Assembly (NCBI GenBank): GCA_933822405.4 | Contig: CAKOGP040000001.1 | Span: 1,656,822-1,720,821, forward strand | Reading direction: 5' to 3' | From: Cylindrotheca closterium | Taxonomy: Eukaryota; Bacillariophyta; Bacillariophyceae; Bacillariales; Bacillariaceae | Length of the DNA stretch: 64,000 nucleotides | Shown: positions 46,947 through 57,605 of the stretch, piece after piece | Layout of the letters: every line of letters starts with the position of its first letter | Numbering within the stretch: position 1 is the first letter of the stretch | The notes under the pieces: generated by a model | Databases searched by the model: none | Seen by the model: only the letters and a program-made list of their open reading frames with translations | What the model was told of the DNA's origin: nothing | Translations under genes and position numbers: made by a program

Positions 46947-47060
46947 AATGTATCGGTTGTTTCAATTTTTTCTTTTGTGAGTTGTAATTGTGAACTAGCA
47001 ATCGTGTAGTTGACGTTGGGATAGAGATCGAAGGAGAGCGATGCAACATGCAAGCGTGAG

Positions 47061-47080
47061 TGAGTCAGCATCGTGACTCA
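47061..47080. promoter_or_regulatory. Inverted pair of GCN4/AP-1-type bZIP boxes
   Basis: TGAGTCA (47061-47067) and TGACTCA (47074-47080) are reverse complements separated by six bases. They lie 115 bp from the MsrB-like ATG and 77 bp from the CREG ATG, so one site pair could serve both divergent genes. TGASTCA is the classical bZIP recognition core. Use by a factor here is inference. Confidence 0.4.
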
Positions 47081-47156
47081 ATCAATTTTCATTCACGATC
47101 TTTCCAACAAACAATAAATCTTTCACGGAGACTTATATATTGTACTGTATATCATC

Positions 47157-47960
47157 ATGGCCCCTTTCATCACTCTAGTATGCCTGCTGTTGTTGGCGGC
47201 AGTTCTTCCATCTTCTGCCAAAAACGTAAAGAAAGGCAAGATTGACATCAGAGAGGAGTGCCCATGCAAATTGGCACCTCGCCCTGACAAAGCAGAGAAA
47301 GCACTGACTGCGAGGTAACCGATTATTTGTGTTCATAGAGTTTCAAACCTTCCAAAATCCAATAGTGTACTCACTTTCCCCATCATACGCATGTCTTGAT
47401 GACTCAACTCATATACAAAAAGATGGATGGTTCATTCGCTGGATTGGGGTATTCTTGCCACAATATCCACTCGATTGGGGGGAGACACAAGTCCGGTTCC
47501 GTTTGGCAATGTCTATTCGTTTGTGGATGGGACTTGTGAAAAGTCAACTGGAACACCCTATTTCTACGGTACCTACATGGACCAATCATATGCTGATTCC
47601 TTGATCCACGAGACGGTATCCTTTTCATTGAGCGAAGCATCCCTGTCGTCTGTGTGCACCGAGCGAGAAGCATTCACTTCTTGCGCACTGGGTACCAAGT
47701 ATGGCGATCCCGAGAATCCAGTATGTGCAAGATTGACGCTGACTGGAAAATTTGTCGTCCTGACTGAAGGTACGGAGGAGTACAACCTTGCCAAGGAAGC
47801 CATTTTTGAGCGCCATCCTAGCATGGAAGGCTGGCCTGAAAATCACGAGTGGGTGATTGCCAAGATTGATATTGAGGATGTTTGGTTGATTGATTTCTTT
47901 GGCGGTGCTTCCATTTTGACACCAGAGGAGTACTTTGCAGCGATGGGAGATGAACGATGA
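47157..47960 (+). CDS. CREG1: CREG-like secreted FMN-fold glycoprotein
   Basis: Two exons, 47157-47314 and 47423-47960, with a 108-bp phase-2 intron; 231 residues. A clear signal peptide (MAPFITLVCLLLLAAVLPSSA) starts the protein. The CREG core is continuous across the splice: ALTARWMVHSLDWGILATIST, then GTPYFYGTYMDQS, CARLTLTGKFVVL, FERHPSMEGWPENHEW and IDIEDVWLIDFFGGASILTPEEYF. In animals CREG is a secreted/lysosomal glycoprotein with a split-barrel flavin-reductase-like fold that has lost FMN binding. Function in protists is unknown. The start gives a perfect leader, and a single Arg codon is rebuilt by the splice. Confidence 0.9.
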
Positions 47961-48145
47961 ATAATCCAACCGTTTCTACCCGAACATACGGAGGATACTA
48001 GAACTAGATTTGAACCGACTAATTTGTGTACAAATAGTACTGCACAGAGGAGAGAATTGTACTCTAATTTACAACTATAATGTGTGACAGAATGATAACA
48101 TTGCATTGCATGCAACAAGGCACATGCATGGCAGCCTGCAGCAAA

Positions 48146-49011
48146 TTACCAAAACTTCTTTGGAACAAAGGTGTCAACAAAATCCATCAATTGATCCCTC
48201 GAGACAAGTCCTTCTCGTCGACTGACAACGCGGCCTTTGTGAAACAATATAGTTGCTGGCAGACCTTGCACTTGAAGATTCTTTGCAATGTCGGGGTAAA
48301 GTTGCGAATCGAGCTTGGCCACCCGGCAATTTTTGCCTAGTCGTCGTGCCGCCACTTCAAATTCAGTTTCCACCAGTTTGCCTATATGATTGAAGAATGT
48401 CGAGTGAGACTACCGCATTTGCTTCTTCCTACAATGTGCTTCTCCACAATTGATTCAATCAACTTACATGGACCACAGAATGTGGCATAAACATCCAACA
48501 ATAGAGGAATGGACGAGTCCATCTCTTGTTCCAAAATGTCGCCAGAAACCTCGTTGAATGCTCCGGGCACGAGGTAACCCGAAACAGAAAAGTCCTTTAG
48601 GTCGTTAATGTCTTTGACGATTGCTTGCACAAACTCTTCGTGTTCTTCCAATCCCTTATATGTTATCGATCGTTTCGAGCAAACAAGCTTCAGCTCCTTG
48701 ATGCTCTTTAAGCGAAGGTCCTCAAAAATTTCTGAAGAGACTTCAAAATCGTTCTCTTTGGTTTCTGGCTTTGCAAAAGCACTTGATTGTTTAATGGCTT
48801 TGATTCCTTTCTCAAACATGACATCGTCGCAATACCCATTCTTCAGGGAAGTAATGTTTAGGAGAGAGGAAAGATCAATCATGGCAGCTTTCTGAACGGT
48901 TCTACTTTTGACTCTGCCACTAGTTTGAAGGGAAATGGGTGTAAAAGAGGATACACCTTGGAATGCTAGGAGTAGGACGGAGATGCTGGTCTTCATCTTC
49001 ATCATCTTCAT
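48146..49011 (-). CDS. Thioredoxin-domain protein with SAP/MANF-like N-terminal module, plastid-type
   Basis: Two exons, 49011-48468 and 48381-48146, with an 86-bp phase-1 intron that splits the second Cys codon of the active site CGPC. The joined protein is 259 residues. The N-terminus (MKMMKMKTSISVLLLAFQGVSS, then FTPI) suits signal peptide plus ASAF-like plastid entry. A helical segment (~95-130: EDLRLKSIKELKLVCSKRSI, GLEEHEEFVQAI) resembles SAP or MANF-C type modules. The thioredoxin domain follows: PLLLDVYATFCGPCKLVE, VAKLDSQLYPDIAKNLQVQGLPATILFHKG (cis-Pro in GLPAT) and a C-terminal helix. A disulfide reductase or chaperone role in the plastid is likely; partner unknown. TGAGTCA lies 89 bp before its ATG. 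Confidence 0.82.
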
Positions 49012-50366
49012 CGTTTAAAAATGAAAATGCCGATCTAAATAATCTTTTGTCTTCTTCTCATGATGTTCCCCGACTAAAATTGGAATTTTACTGGATGACT
49101 GAGTCACGGTATCTTCTTCCCTGTTTATCTCTAGTGCAAAATCTGCAGAAGTGTTAAATCTGAAGAATGTCGTTCATGTCGCAGATAAATTCTGACACCG
49201 AAGAACTCGTTGCGGTCCCTTTTTCACTTTTCTTGCAATTTCATATTTGCCAAAATACTGAAGTAGTGCTTATTGATGTTATAAAAAAGCACTACTGTAG
49301 TCTTTGGGCGAAAGACACACCACGACTTTGGCGCCAAAGACAACGGCTTGCTATGGCGAAATAATTCGCCTATCGCTCCAGCATCACGCCAGTCCACCCC
49401 AACAACAGAAATTTGGTGGACTGAATCTTGTAAACTACAGTAACTGACAACAAAGAGCTCAATCTGAAAATCGACTTCACTATTTGAATCATGATGTTGC
49501 TGTTTCGTTGGCTATCTGAAATCCTCGACGCTCTACCAGTATGCTCTGGAAGTAGTAGTACCAGTACTGATGAATATTACAGTAATAGCCAAAAAGAGGA
49601 GGAGTTCAAGATGACGGAGGTTGATGCAGATGACAGAACTTGGTGCTCGACCCAGTGGGTTGGAGGCATGAAGCAGACCTTGAACGATGACGTTACTTTG
49701 GCCACCAGGGATGACTACACAGTGGCCACCTTGGCCACCAAGGATGACTATATGGTGGCCACCAAGGAGGATTTCACAGTAGCGACATGTCCGACTGATT
49801 CCATGTCGGAGAAATCGTAGTCAGTGTCACCTAAACTGTACTGTACGATTCATCTTGCTTTTGGGGTTTTGGTGAAGGGGACTACTGCCTGGGAAGGAAG
49901 GAATTGACGATTATCGGGGAAGAAGGAATTGAATCTTTTCATCCCATGCCTTGGTTGTTTATCTGGAGTGTTCACGACGTTGATTAGGGTCTATCTTTGT
50001 ATTTCTATTGGTTGTCTGAAAGGCCCTAATGGGAAGGAGTGGGCACTTTTTTCTCTGGCAATCTGTACATTCAACCCATTTGTCCTGGCTGTTTTCCTGC
50101 CATGCAAATCAACTATTTTGCTATTCACACACACACACACACGCAACAACAAAAAGTTTATAACGGACTTGCACTTGTTTGTGTTTTATTATAGTCTATT
50201 TGAGAATAAGATTTATAATGCGCTACGAACATCTCCCGCACTTCCTATTGCAATGAAAATACAATATGCAACTCATAGACTTGTTCTAAAGATTAGAAGG
50301 CATTGGTAAGATAATGATAGGACAATACCGGTACTAGGTTACTATATAATAGTATAGTATAGTGTA
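49012..50366. other. Long spacer, AT-rich, with a doubtful small ORF and a CA tract
   Basis: 1,355 bp. TGAGTCA at 49100-49106 lies near the thioredoxin-like start. A small repeat-containing ORF is listed separately. A (CA)8 microsatellite lies at 50126-50142, and TACCGGTA at 50326-50333. A 126-residue open frame (49929-50309) has no recognisable features and composition unlike the neighbouring genes. No other gene is supported. Confidence 0.5.
49491..49820 (+). CDS. Small hypothetical ORF with 8-residue repeats
   Basis: 109 codons from ATG-ATG-TTG-CTG. The C-terminal half has three near-identical 24-bp units (49701-49724, 49734-49757, 49758-49781) encoding AT-[RK]-[DE]-D-[YF]-x-V, with ATL between the first two. 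The N-terminus has a short hydrophobic stretch, too weak for a sure signal peptide. I recognise no family. The in-frame repeat and the acidic, plausible composition favour a real small gene, but chance is possible, as is a short-exon part of a larger gene. Confidence 0.35.
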   Translation: MMLLFRWLSEILDALPVCSGSSSTSTDEYYSNSQKEEEFKMTEVDADDRTWCSTQWVGGMKQTLNDDVTLATRDDYTVATLATKDDYMVATKEDFTVATCPTDSMSEKS

Positions 50367-51727
50367 CTACTTCATTGTGTTGGAAGCTCCCTTAAAGGCC
50401 ACTCCAGATGTCTTGAGGCGAGAATACTTGCCCCCCACCTTTGTTTTGCGCTTGGACAAGGGAGCAGTCGTCGTTTTCACTTCATGTGCGACTTCCTTCC
50501 CCGTCAAGGTCTTCCCCGTGGAGGTCATTTTAGCTTGGGCAGCAGCGGCAGCTTCTGCTCGTCGGGCAGCGGCTTCCGCCCGCAATTTGCGAATGTCCAC
50601 TTCGTTTCCTGCTTTATCCTTGAGAGCTACTGCGCTCTTTCCGTCCAATCTAGCCCCATCTCCAGCATTGACTGCCCAATAGTTGACTTCAGGTGCCTTG
50701 ACGGGAATGGCAGCGTTATTTTGGACCCCTGTGGTACCAGCGCGGTCCACGACCATTTTGGTGGAAGGTCCTGCTGGTTCCGACTCGTCTGGGCGAACGA
50801 TCTTTCCATTGATAATCCGAATTCCATTTGCATTATCATCATCCGCGTTGGTGACCGATGAAGCCGTGGACATGGTGGCCGGACTGGGACACGCCGAAGA
50901 CCGATCTCCCAATGCAGACTCCTTGGGTAGGGAAGATGCGACTGAGTTGGATGCACTGCTGGCGGCTGCTGCTTGGGCGGCATAGTCTGGTTCCTTGTAC
51001 CCTACTGGAGCATCGAAATCAACGTTACAATCCGTTTCAATAATACAAGCAGCATCCTGCGGCTGTACATCCTTCAAGGCAAAATGAAAATTCTTGTTGT
51101 TGTATGGTATTTGAATGACATCTCCCTTGGTGACACAACTAAAGTTTCGAAGCGCGTGCTCCAAAACAGCTCTGGGATTGGATATTTCCAAAAAGTCCAC
51201 ACTTTGTGGTTGCAATTTGACAAAGGAAGCCTTGGGCAAACTGACATTGGTGACAGAAATAACAGAACCTTCTTCCAATAGCAAATTCTGCATCATCCAA
51301 AAGGGAATGTAGCAAGTACCTTCTTCTGCTGTGAATTCCAACACACCACAATGCGTTGTACGGTTATCAGCATCTGAAGTCAAGCGAAAGAGCATTGGGT
51401 AGTCTACCTGCAATCGTGCCAATGTGTCAAACGCTGATGGCGGAAGCAACACTTTGTCGCCTTTCTGTGATTTGATTTGGTTTCAATTGGTTTGGTTTGA
51501 TTTGTGTTAAAGAGAGATAGTGAGTAAGTGCTATGTAAAAACAATAGAAGTATCTTTCACCTTCATCACTGCAACAAGAATTCAGAATGATTGTGCAATC
51601 GTACCTCCAAATGCGCCTTGTCGGCATACGCCACACTGTAACAGTGATATTGCTCTTCAAATCGTCCACTTCTAGGAAAGCCACTTCCACCGTAGCCACC
51701 ACCAGCAAATCCCCATCCGCCCATCAT
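50367..51727 (-). CDS. UFD1: UFD1, ubiquitin-binding cofactor of p97/Cdc48
   Basis: Two exons, 51727-51605 and 51464-50367, with a 140-bp phase-0 intron; 406 residues. Exon 1 encodes a Gly-rich start (MMGGWGFAGGGYGG) and RFEEQYHCYSVAYADKAHLE, matching the family's F..QYRCFSV segment. The double-psi beta-barrel continues with KGDKVLLPPSAFDTLARL, YPMLFRL, GTCYIPFWMMQNLLLEEGS and SVDFLEISNPRAVLEHALRNFSCVTKGDVI, then FDAPVGY. The C-terminal half is low-complexity, Ala/Ser-rich, ending in a basic tail where p97/Npl4-binding motifs are expected. With Npl4 it recruits Cdc48/p97 to ubiquitylated substrates, including in ER-associated degradation. Some algae with secondary plastids have a second, plastid-import UFD1; the lack of a signal peptide favours the host form. 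Confidence 0.9.
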
Positions 51728-52012
51728 TTTATTCTTTCTTTATTTATTTGTTTGGTTGGTTTGTAACAAAAGTTTTACAATAGTACAATAATGAAGTATC
51801 GACCTGCCTGTGACTTGGCGATGTCAAAATTACGTGCACTGCGTTCACGTTCGAAAGGAATTTCTTTTTTCCGTGTCGTGGTGTGTGCTCTTTTTTCTTC
51901 GTTTGACTTCTTGCGATCGATTCAACGGACCGCTAATGTTGTCGACCCATTCGACCGCTAAGACTTTCGAAATGATGCAACCACAACGAAAAACACAACC
52001 ATTTTCCCCAAG

Positions 52013-53727
52013 ATGGAAACATCCAGAGCCTTTGGCATTTGCCAATGCTTGCTCTTTTCATCCTTTTTATTGGATTTGACCCTGTGTCCACATTCCAAAG
52101 TAGAAGAGAGCTTTCAGTTGCAAGCCACGCATGATTTGATCTACTTTGGAATACGGCCTGCACTTTTTGGAAATGACGATTCGTCGGAAACACCCTATGA
52201 TCGTAGGTTTTTTTAAAAGCTATACTGTATTTTGAACTATGAAATTGTGGCTCACTCTATGCTCGATGATTTATTGTCGTAGATTTACAATACCCCGGAG
52301 TTGTCCCCAGATCATTTATTGGACCTGGCCTATTGGCATCAATCTGCACTGTACTTCGTCTCTTGTTGCTTCCTGTCATGGATATTGCCCAACATCCCAT
52401 GATGATGCAGTTTCTGTCCCGGTTCTGTCTCTTATCCATACTAGTATTTTCATGGAGTCAATTTGCTCGGGCACTCGACAAGAAATTCAGAGGTGCTGGT
52501 GCTTGGATGCTCCTCCTGACGGCATGCCAATTCCACATGCCCTTTTATGCCAGTCGAATGCTGCCCAATGTCTTTGCACTGGCCATGGTACTGAATTCCT
52601 ATGCGGCGTGGATAGATGCCAATGTCTCCCGTGCTGCCACCTTGTTGGTGGTAGCCACTGCCATTTTTCGATGCGACTTGCTACTGTTGTTGGGATCCGT
52701 CGGATTGGTTTGGTTGATTACCAAAAAGTTGTCGATAGTACAAGCACTCAAGATTGGAGTTGCGAGTGGTGCAATCAGCCTGTTGCTCACCATTCCACTA
52801 GATAGTGCCTTGTGGCAAAGACTCTTGTGGGCAGAGGGCGAAGTATTTTACTACAATGCAATCCTTGGCAAATCGAGCGATTGGGGGACTTCACCATGGC
52901 ATTGGTACTATTCGTCGGCATTGCCCAAGTCAATGCTCCTGACTGTATTGTTGGTACCGTTTTCCTTCTTGCGAATCGTTGAATATCTCATGGGGTTGGA
53001 ACGGCGAGTACGAAAGGCTTCGTCTTCGTCTTCATCTGTTGTGGTTAATCTGAGAGGACTACTCGACCGACAATGGTTGGAATATCTGCTTCCAGTCCTT
53101 GGTTTTGTCACTCTTTACTCATTTCTCGCCCACAAGGAAGTGAGATTCATTTTTCCTGCCATCCCGATGCTCAATGCGTTGGCCGCGGTCGGGATTCAAA
53201 GGCTCTCTTCATTAGCATTTCCAGCTAAGGGCAAAGAAAGAATGCTCATTGCTAGCTTGGCATTCTACTGTGGACTGTTTTGCATCTTGGCAAGTTTGAT
53301 TGGAAGCCTGACATTTGTCGCTGTGTCACACCAGAACTATCCTGGTGGCGATGCCCTATTGAGGCTGTCGGTTCACATATCCAACTTGCAACTCCCTCCC
53401 TCCACGGAGCTGCATGTGCACATTGATGTGGCGTCCGCCATGTCGGGAGTGTCCTTATTTGGTCAACGCGCTGCTGAGGCCCAAACCAAAGACGTCAATT
53501 GGATTTTTCACAAGAGTGGTTATGAGGAAGAACACTCGTTGGAAGCATCAGCAGGACGGGAGATTTTCACACATGTTCTATCGGAGGATGCAAACTTCTC
53601 GCCAGACTTTCATGTCATTGACACAATCCAAGGAAACCCATCATTGAACCTTCGAAAATTTCGAATACACACAACAGATGCAATATACGTTTTAGAGCGG
53701 ATAGATTGGGGCCAGCAATATAGATAA
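52013..53727 (+). CDS. ALG12: ALG12-type alpha-1,6-mannosyltransferase of N-glycan assembly
   Basis: Two exons, 52013-52202 and 52283-53727, with an 80-bp phase-1 intron; 544 residues. Multi-pass membrane protein of the GT22 family. Motifs: LCPHSKVEESFQLQATHDLIYFG, then (rebuilt across the splice) YDHLQYPGVVPRSFIGP, and CQFHMPFYASRMLPNVFAL; SFLAHKEVRFIFPAIPMLNALA is the second conserved block. KVEESFxLQATHD and the DHxxxPGVVPR loop are typical of ALG12 and hold the catalytic acidic residues facing the ER lumen. The enzyme adds the eighth mannose to dolichol-linked Man7GlcNAc2. Length and ~10 hydrophobic segments fit. It diverges from UFD1 over 285 bp. Confidence 0.9.
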
Positions 53728-53758
53728 CGGCGATAGAAACTAGGGATCATTATTAGTC

Positions 53759-55912
53759 CTAACGATCAGGAGAATCGTGACGCCGCCTTCGCTTTCGATC
53801 ATCATGTTCTGATCTACGATTGTCATCTTTTTGTCGATCTCGTTCTTTTCGTTTCCCATCCCGAGATCTCCCCCTTCGACGTTCGTCGTCGCTATGGGAA
53901 CGGCTCCTACTCCTTCGTCGTCGGCGATCTCCATCACGGCTTCTACTGCTTCGATCTCGGCGATCTCTCTGTTTACTACTGCCACGTCGATCATCTGATT
54001 CGTCCCCCCTTGCTCCCCTGGACGATGGTTCGTCATTTTGGCTGCGTCTTTCCCCTGACGAGCGTCTGCGTTCGCGATGGGCCTCGCGATCTTTATCTCT
54101 GCCTCGAGAGCGAGCACGAGAAGAGGCCTCACTACTGGTATCATCATCACGTGAACTAGGCTTTTTCCGATGTTTCTTGTCCCTGTTTCGGTGACGCTTT
54201 CCTCTTTCTTTCCCATGCTTTTTTCGATGCCGATCTCTTCGTCGAGAGTCTACACTTTCTGCATCAGACCCGGGATCTTTCTTCGGTGGCAGTGGTCTGG
54301 TGTCTCGTCGAATCTCCCGACCAAACTGATCAACGTCCTTAGGCTGTTTCTCATGCCTATCGTGCCCTCGATGCTCTTGGCCTCTCCCATGTCCTTGATT
54401 CCCCTCGTCTCTGCCATGGTCTCGGTAGTCTTTATCCATTCCGTGACCTCGATGAGGTGGCCGCTGATGATCAGCTTGTCCATGTCTATGCGGTGGTCCA
54501 CGACCACGGTGCTGTTGATCATTCCGCCTTCTATCATCCTGATCATGGCGAGGGCGACCATAATGGCCTCTATTCTCTTGGCGCCGATTATCATATTTTG
54601 GCGGTCCCTTCCTTTGAAAGTTTCGGTCATTCCTCCTGGGTGGACCAAGCGAAGACTGTGGTGGGCCATGGTTACGCCGTGGTGGTCCTCCTCCAAATGG
54701 ATCCCGTGGCATGGCACTATTGGATCGACCTCCTGTACTCGTTCTCATTCGTTGGTTGTATTTGTCCCATACCTTCGAAACACTTTGACTGAAATCGACC
54801 TTTATTCTACGATCATCAACCAAAGCATTGTTCATCTTGAAATAAGCTTCTACAGCTTGTTCCTTCTTCGTAAATTCAATGAATGCATATTGCAACGAGT
54901 TTCCTGTATCTGGATCTCGAATGATTTCAGCCTTGACTTGCTCATCGAAGCGGGAAAAGATCAATTCGAGATCCTCGTCTTCTGTCACTGGGTTTAATTT
55001 GCAAACAAAGAGAACGTTTTCAGGTGCCGTAGTGTCAGCTGATGGCAAGTCCCCAAGCATTTCCAGCACAACCGCTCGCGATTTGTCCTGTTTCTTCCGA
55101 TACTCTTCTTCGCGTTCTCGCAACTTTTCCATGCTCTCCTCTCCAGTAAGTGACTCTACTTGATCTGCCGGAATCCGCTCCTCTATCACCTCTTCTGGTG
55201 GACGTTCCCATTCGGGCGACCCGATGACTCGTTCGTCTTCGTTTTCTTGCTTCTTTTGTTGGAATTTCACATCACGAGCTTTGTAAAGTACTTCCATTCC
55301 TTCTGGATCCTCAAAGGGATCATCTACAACGAGGGCACGAATGATTCGAACGTCAGCGTAAGGTCGGCCGTCTGCATCGCAAAACGCTTTGCCTAGCTTG
55401 TCCAAAATGTCATTTTCATCCTCCACTACCATGCCAATGGATCGAAACAACTGGCGAGATTGGTTCTCATCATTGTCGTCTGCTCTTCGCACCCTCGATG
55501 AATATCCATCTAACGCCATATCTTGTCCTTCGCATGTTGTGATTAGTAACTGAGATCCTATCGTATCTGGGATTCCCTTCATTTCGGTAGCCACAACCCG
55601 ACCTTTCTGCTTGCACTCTTCAGGTGTAAGAGGTCGCCCAGTGGAGCTCTTCAGGAAGCGTTTTTGACTCTTCAGAACTTTGGACAAGGACCCATCACAT
55701 GCAATTAACCCCTGAGCACAAGCACCACCAGTTCCATCACCATGGGGATCTCCAAGCTGACAAAATCGATTGGCGTGTACATTATAAACGAGCGACTGAC
55801 TGTAATATCTGGCTTTCGCTAGCTTGAGAACATTTTTGCAAAGTTCAGGCGATCCTTCCACATCCAGATCGATCACAATGTCTCCTAATGTTGTTTCCAA
55901 CAAGATGGACAT
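53759..55912 (-). CDS. PPIL4: PPIL4/CYP59-like cyclophilin with RRM and RS-rich tail
   Basis: A single exon of 717 residues from MSILLETTLGDIVIDLDVEG, the typical start of this cyclophilin group. A longer reading from 56032 adds a non-family extension and is rejected. The cyclophilin domain (~1-210) is divergent: QLGDPHGDGTGGACAQG keeps the GDPxGxGTGG turn, but active-site Arg and Trp equivalents are not obvious. The RRM (~330-410) has FVCKLNPVTEDEDLELIFSRF and LQYAFIEFTKKEQAVEAYFKMN. The rest is Arg-rich with RG, DRH and RS/RD repeats. No zinc knuckle is visible, unlike plant CYP59. Homologues bind RNA polymerase II CTD and pre-mRNA, linking transcription and splicing. Confidence 0.88.
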   Translation of the reverse strand: MSILLETTLGDIVIDLDVEGSPELCKNVLKLAKARYYSQSLVYNVHANRFCQLGDPHGDGTGGACAQGLIACDGSLSKVLKSQKRFLKSSTGRPLTPEECKQKGRVVATEMKGIPDTIGSQLLITTCEGQDMALDGYSSRVRRADDNDENQSRQLFRSIGMVVEDENDILDKLGKAFCDADGRPYADVRIIRALVVDDPFEDPEGMEVLYKARDVKFQQKKQENEDERVIGSPEWERPPEEVIEERIPADQVESLTGEESMEKLREREEEYRKKQDKSRAVVLEMLGDLPSADTTAPENVLFVCKLNPVTEDEDLELIFSRFDEQVKAEIIRDPDTGNSLQYAFIEFTKKEQAVEAYFKMNNALVDDRRIKVDFSQSVSKVWDKYNQRMRTSTGGRSNSAMPRDPFGGGPPRRNHGPPQSSLGPPRRNDRNFQRKGPPKYDNRRQENRGHYGRPRHDQDDRRRNDQQHRGRGPPHRHGQADHQRPPHRGHGMDKDYRDHGRDEGNQGHGRGQEHRGHDRHEKQPKDVDQFGREIRRDTRPLPPKKDPGSDAESVDSRRRDRHRKKHGKERGKRHRNRDKKHRKKPSSRDDDTSSEASSRARSRGRDKDREAHRERRRSSGERRSQNDEPSSRGARGDESDDRRGSSKQRDRRDRSSRSRDGDRRRRRSRSRSHSDDERRRGRSRDGKRKERDRQKDDNRRSEHDDRKRRRRHDSPDR

Positions 55913-56205
55913 TGTATTTGAAAAGTAGTAAAGCTGACACTGCAATGATGGCTGATGCGATTTTTTGAGCTTCGGTTGTGGAAGAAATGAGTTGCACGTC
56001 TGACCGCCGAACCGTTCAGTCACGAGTGTCAAAACCGTACAACCAAATCATCGATGTGAGTTTTTCACTTTCATCTGCTCTGTCGAAGGTTGTGGAAGTA
56101 GATATTCAATCATAACTTCTCTCGCTCATTCCTTCTGAAAGCTGCAAATAATTCGAAGCCCCCTCCTCAACAAAATAAAAATCGAGTCTTCCTTCATCAT
56201 CAGTC

Positions 56206-57605
56206 ATGAACATGGAATACACTCAGTCGAAATCAAACTTCCGAAATATCTTGTTCACTTTCCTTGTCATTTCCCTGATATTACAAGAATGCGCCATTGA
56301 TGCCCACCCTTTCATTGCGAAAGTCCAACAGAGTCCAATTGGAGTTGGAACAAGTGCTGCCTTTCGAAAATATGGCAGTCGCCGGTCCTTTCGTTCCTCT
56401 TCCATTCGCACCTCCGATGGCGAAACGCCACGTGCACAATCCGCCGACCTAGCGTCACGAAACGAAGTCAAACCTTTTGATCTTAAAACAGCTCATAGAA
56501 TAGATACCAGATCTGATCAAGGGGACAGTGAACCGAGCGAGCTGGAGGCACTTCTGTCTTCGAACAACGTCATTCCAGCGGCAAGTAAGAAGGGAATGGC
56601 AACTCGTCCACTTTTATTTTGGGAGAATATGGTCTGTGGCGCTATCTCTAGAAGCATTGCTCAAACGACCATGCATCCTGCAAACACCATGAAAACAATA
56701 ATGCAATCATCACGGGGAGCCGACAAGGTTACGTTCACACAGCTGTTCAAACCCTCAATGTTCAAAACCCTTTCCCGCGGAGCTGGTGCCACTTTGGCAC
56801 TATCCATCCCACATGGGGCTGTCAACTTCGCCGTATTGGAGTTGGTAAGAGCTCAAATGGGAAAGTTTGTCGAAAGCGTTCCGGCACTCAAATCTCGAGC
56901 AGAAAAAATAGGGCCTGGTTTGGATTTCGTGTCATCGGCTGTATCCACCATTTGCTGCTCGGTTGTTTCCACACCGCAAATGATGATCACTGACAATATT
57001 ATGGCCGGAAACTATCCTGCCCTGGGGTCAGCCTGCGTGGGACTCTATCAAAAACGAGGAATCATGGGATTCTATTCTGGGTGGTGGCCTGGTCTAGCCG
57101 GAAAAATCCCAAGCTATGTAAGTTTTCGATTGTCACTATTTCTTTATTGGGTTGCAAAGGAACCTTCTTCTGACCCATGCATTCATCAATATTGGACTCT
57201 ACGATTGCATAGGCGTTGACATGGACATTCTTTCAGCAAATCAAAAATTTCCGAGACGCAATTTCCGACCGTAAAGCCACAAACTACGAAAATTCAATGA
57301 TGGGATGCTTGGCAAGTGCAGCTACTGTTTGCATCATGATGCCAATGGATACCATCAAGACTCGACTCGTGACGCAATCGAATGCGGCGGTGATGAGTGC
57401 TGTACCATACAAGGGCATCATTGATTGTGCAGTCCGGATTGCGAACGAAGAAGGAATCAAAACATTCTACCGTGGGCTTTCGCCCAGATTATTGGGTGTA
57501 GTTCCAATGATTGGAATTCAATTTGGTGTGTATGAGGCCATGAAAAATCTCATGCTCCAAAAAAATGCAGAACCAGGTGTTCCTCTGACCGCAACAACGA
57601 TGTGA
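56206..57605 (+). CDS. Mitochondrial-carrier-family protein with N-terminal signal peptide
   Basis: Two exons, 56206-57117 and 57213-57605, with a 95-bp phase-0 intron; 434 residues, about 130 longer than a usual carrier. The extra N-terminus has a hydrophobic segment (NILFTFLVISLILQ) ending in DAHPF, then a Ser/Arg-rich linker. It looks more like ER or plastid entry than mitochondrial. Three carrier repeats follow. Their Px[DE]xx[KR] positions read HPANTMKTIMQ, TPQMMITDNIM and MPMDTIKTRLV; only the third is canonical. IPSYALTWTFFQQIK is rebuilt by the splice. The first repeat's resemblance to S-adenosylmethionine-type carriers is weak, so I name no substrate. A plastid-envelope location is an inference from the leader. 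Confidence 0.83.

Noticed and set aside
50126..50142. CA dinucleotide tract as a functional element
   Set aside because: An ordinary short microsatellite.
49929..50309. 126-residue plus-strand open frame
   Set aside because: It runs through a CA microsatellite and AT-rich DNA, with no domain or leader pattern.
55913..56032. N-terminal extension of the PPIL4-like ORF
   Set aside because: It adds 40 residues with no family match; MSILLETTLGDIVIDLD is the canonical start.
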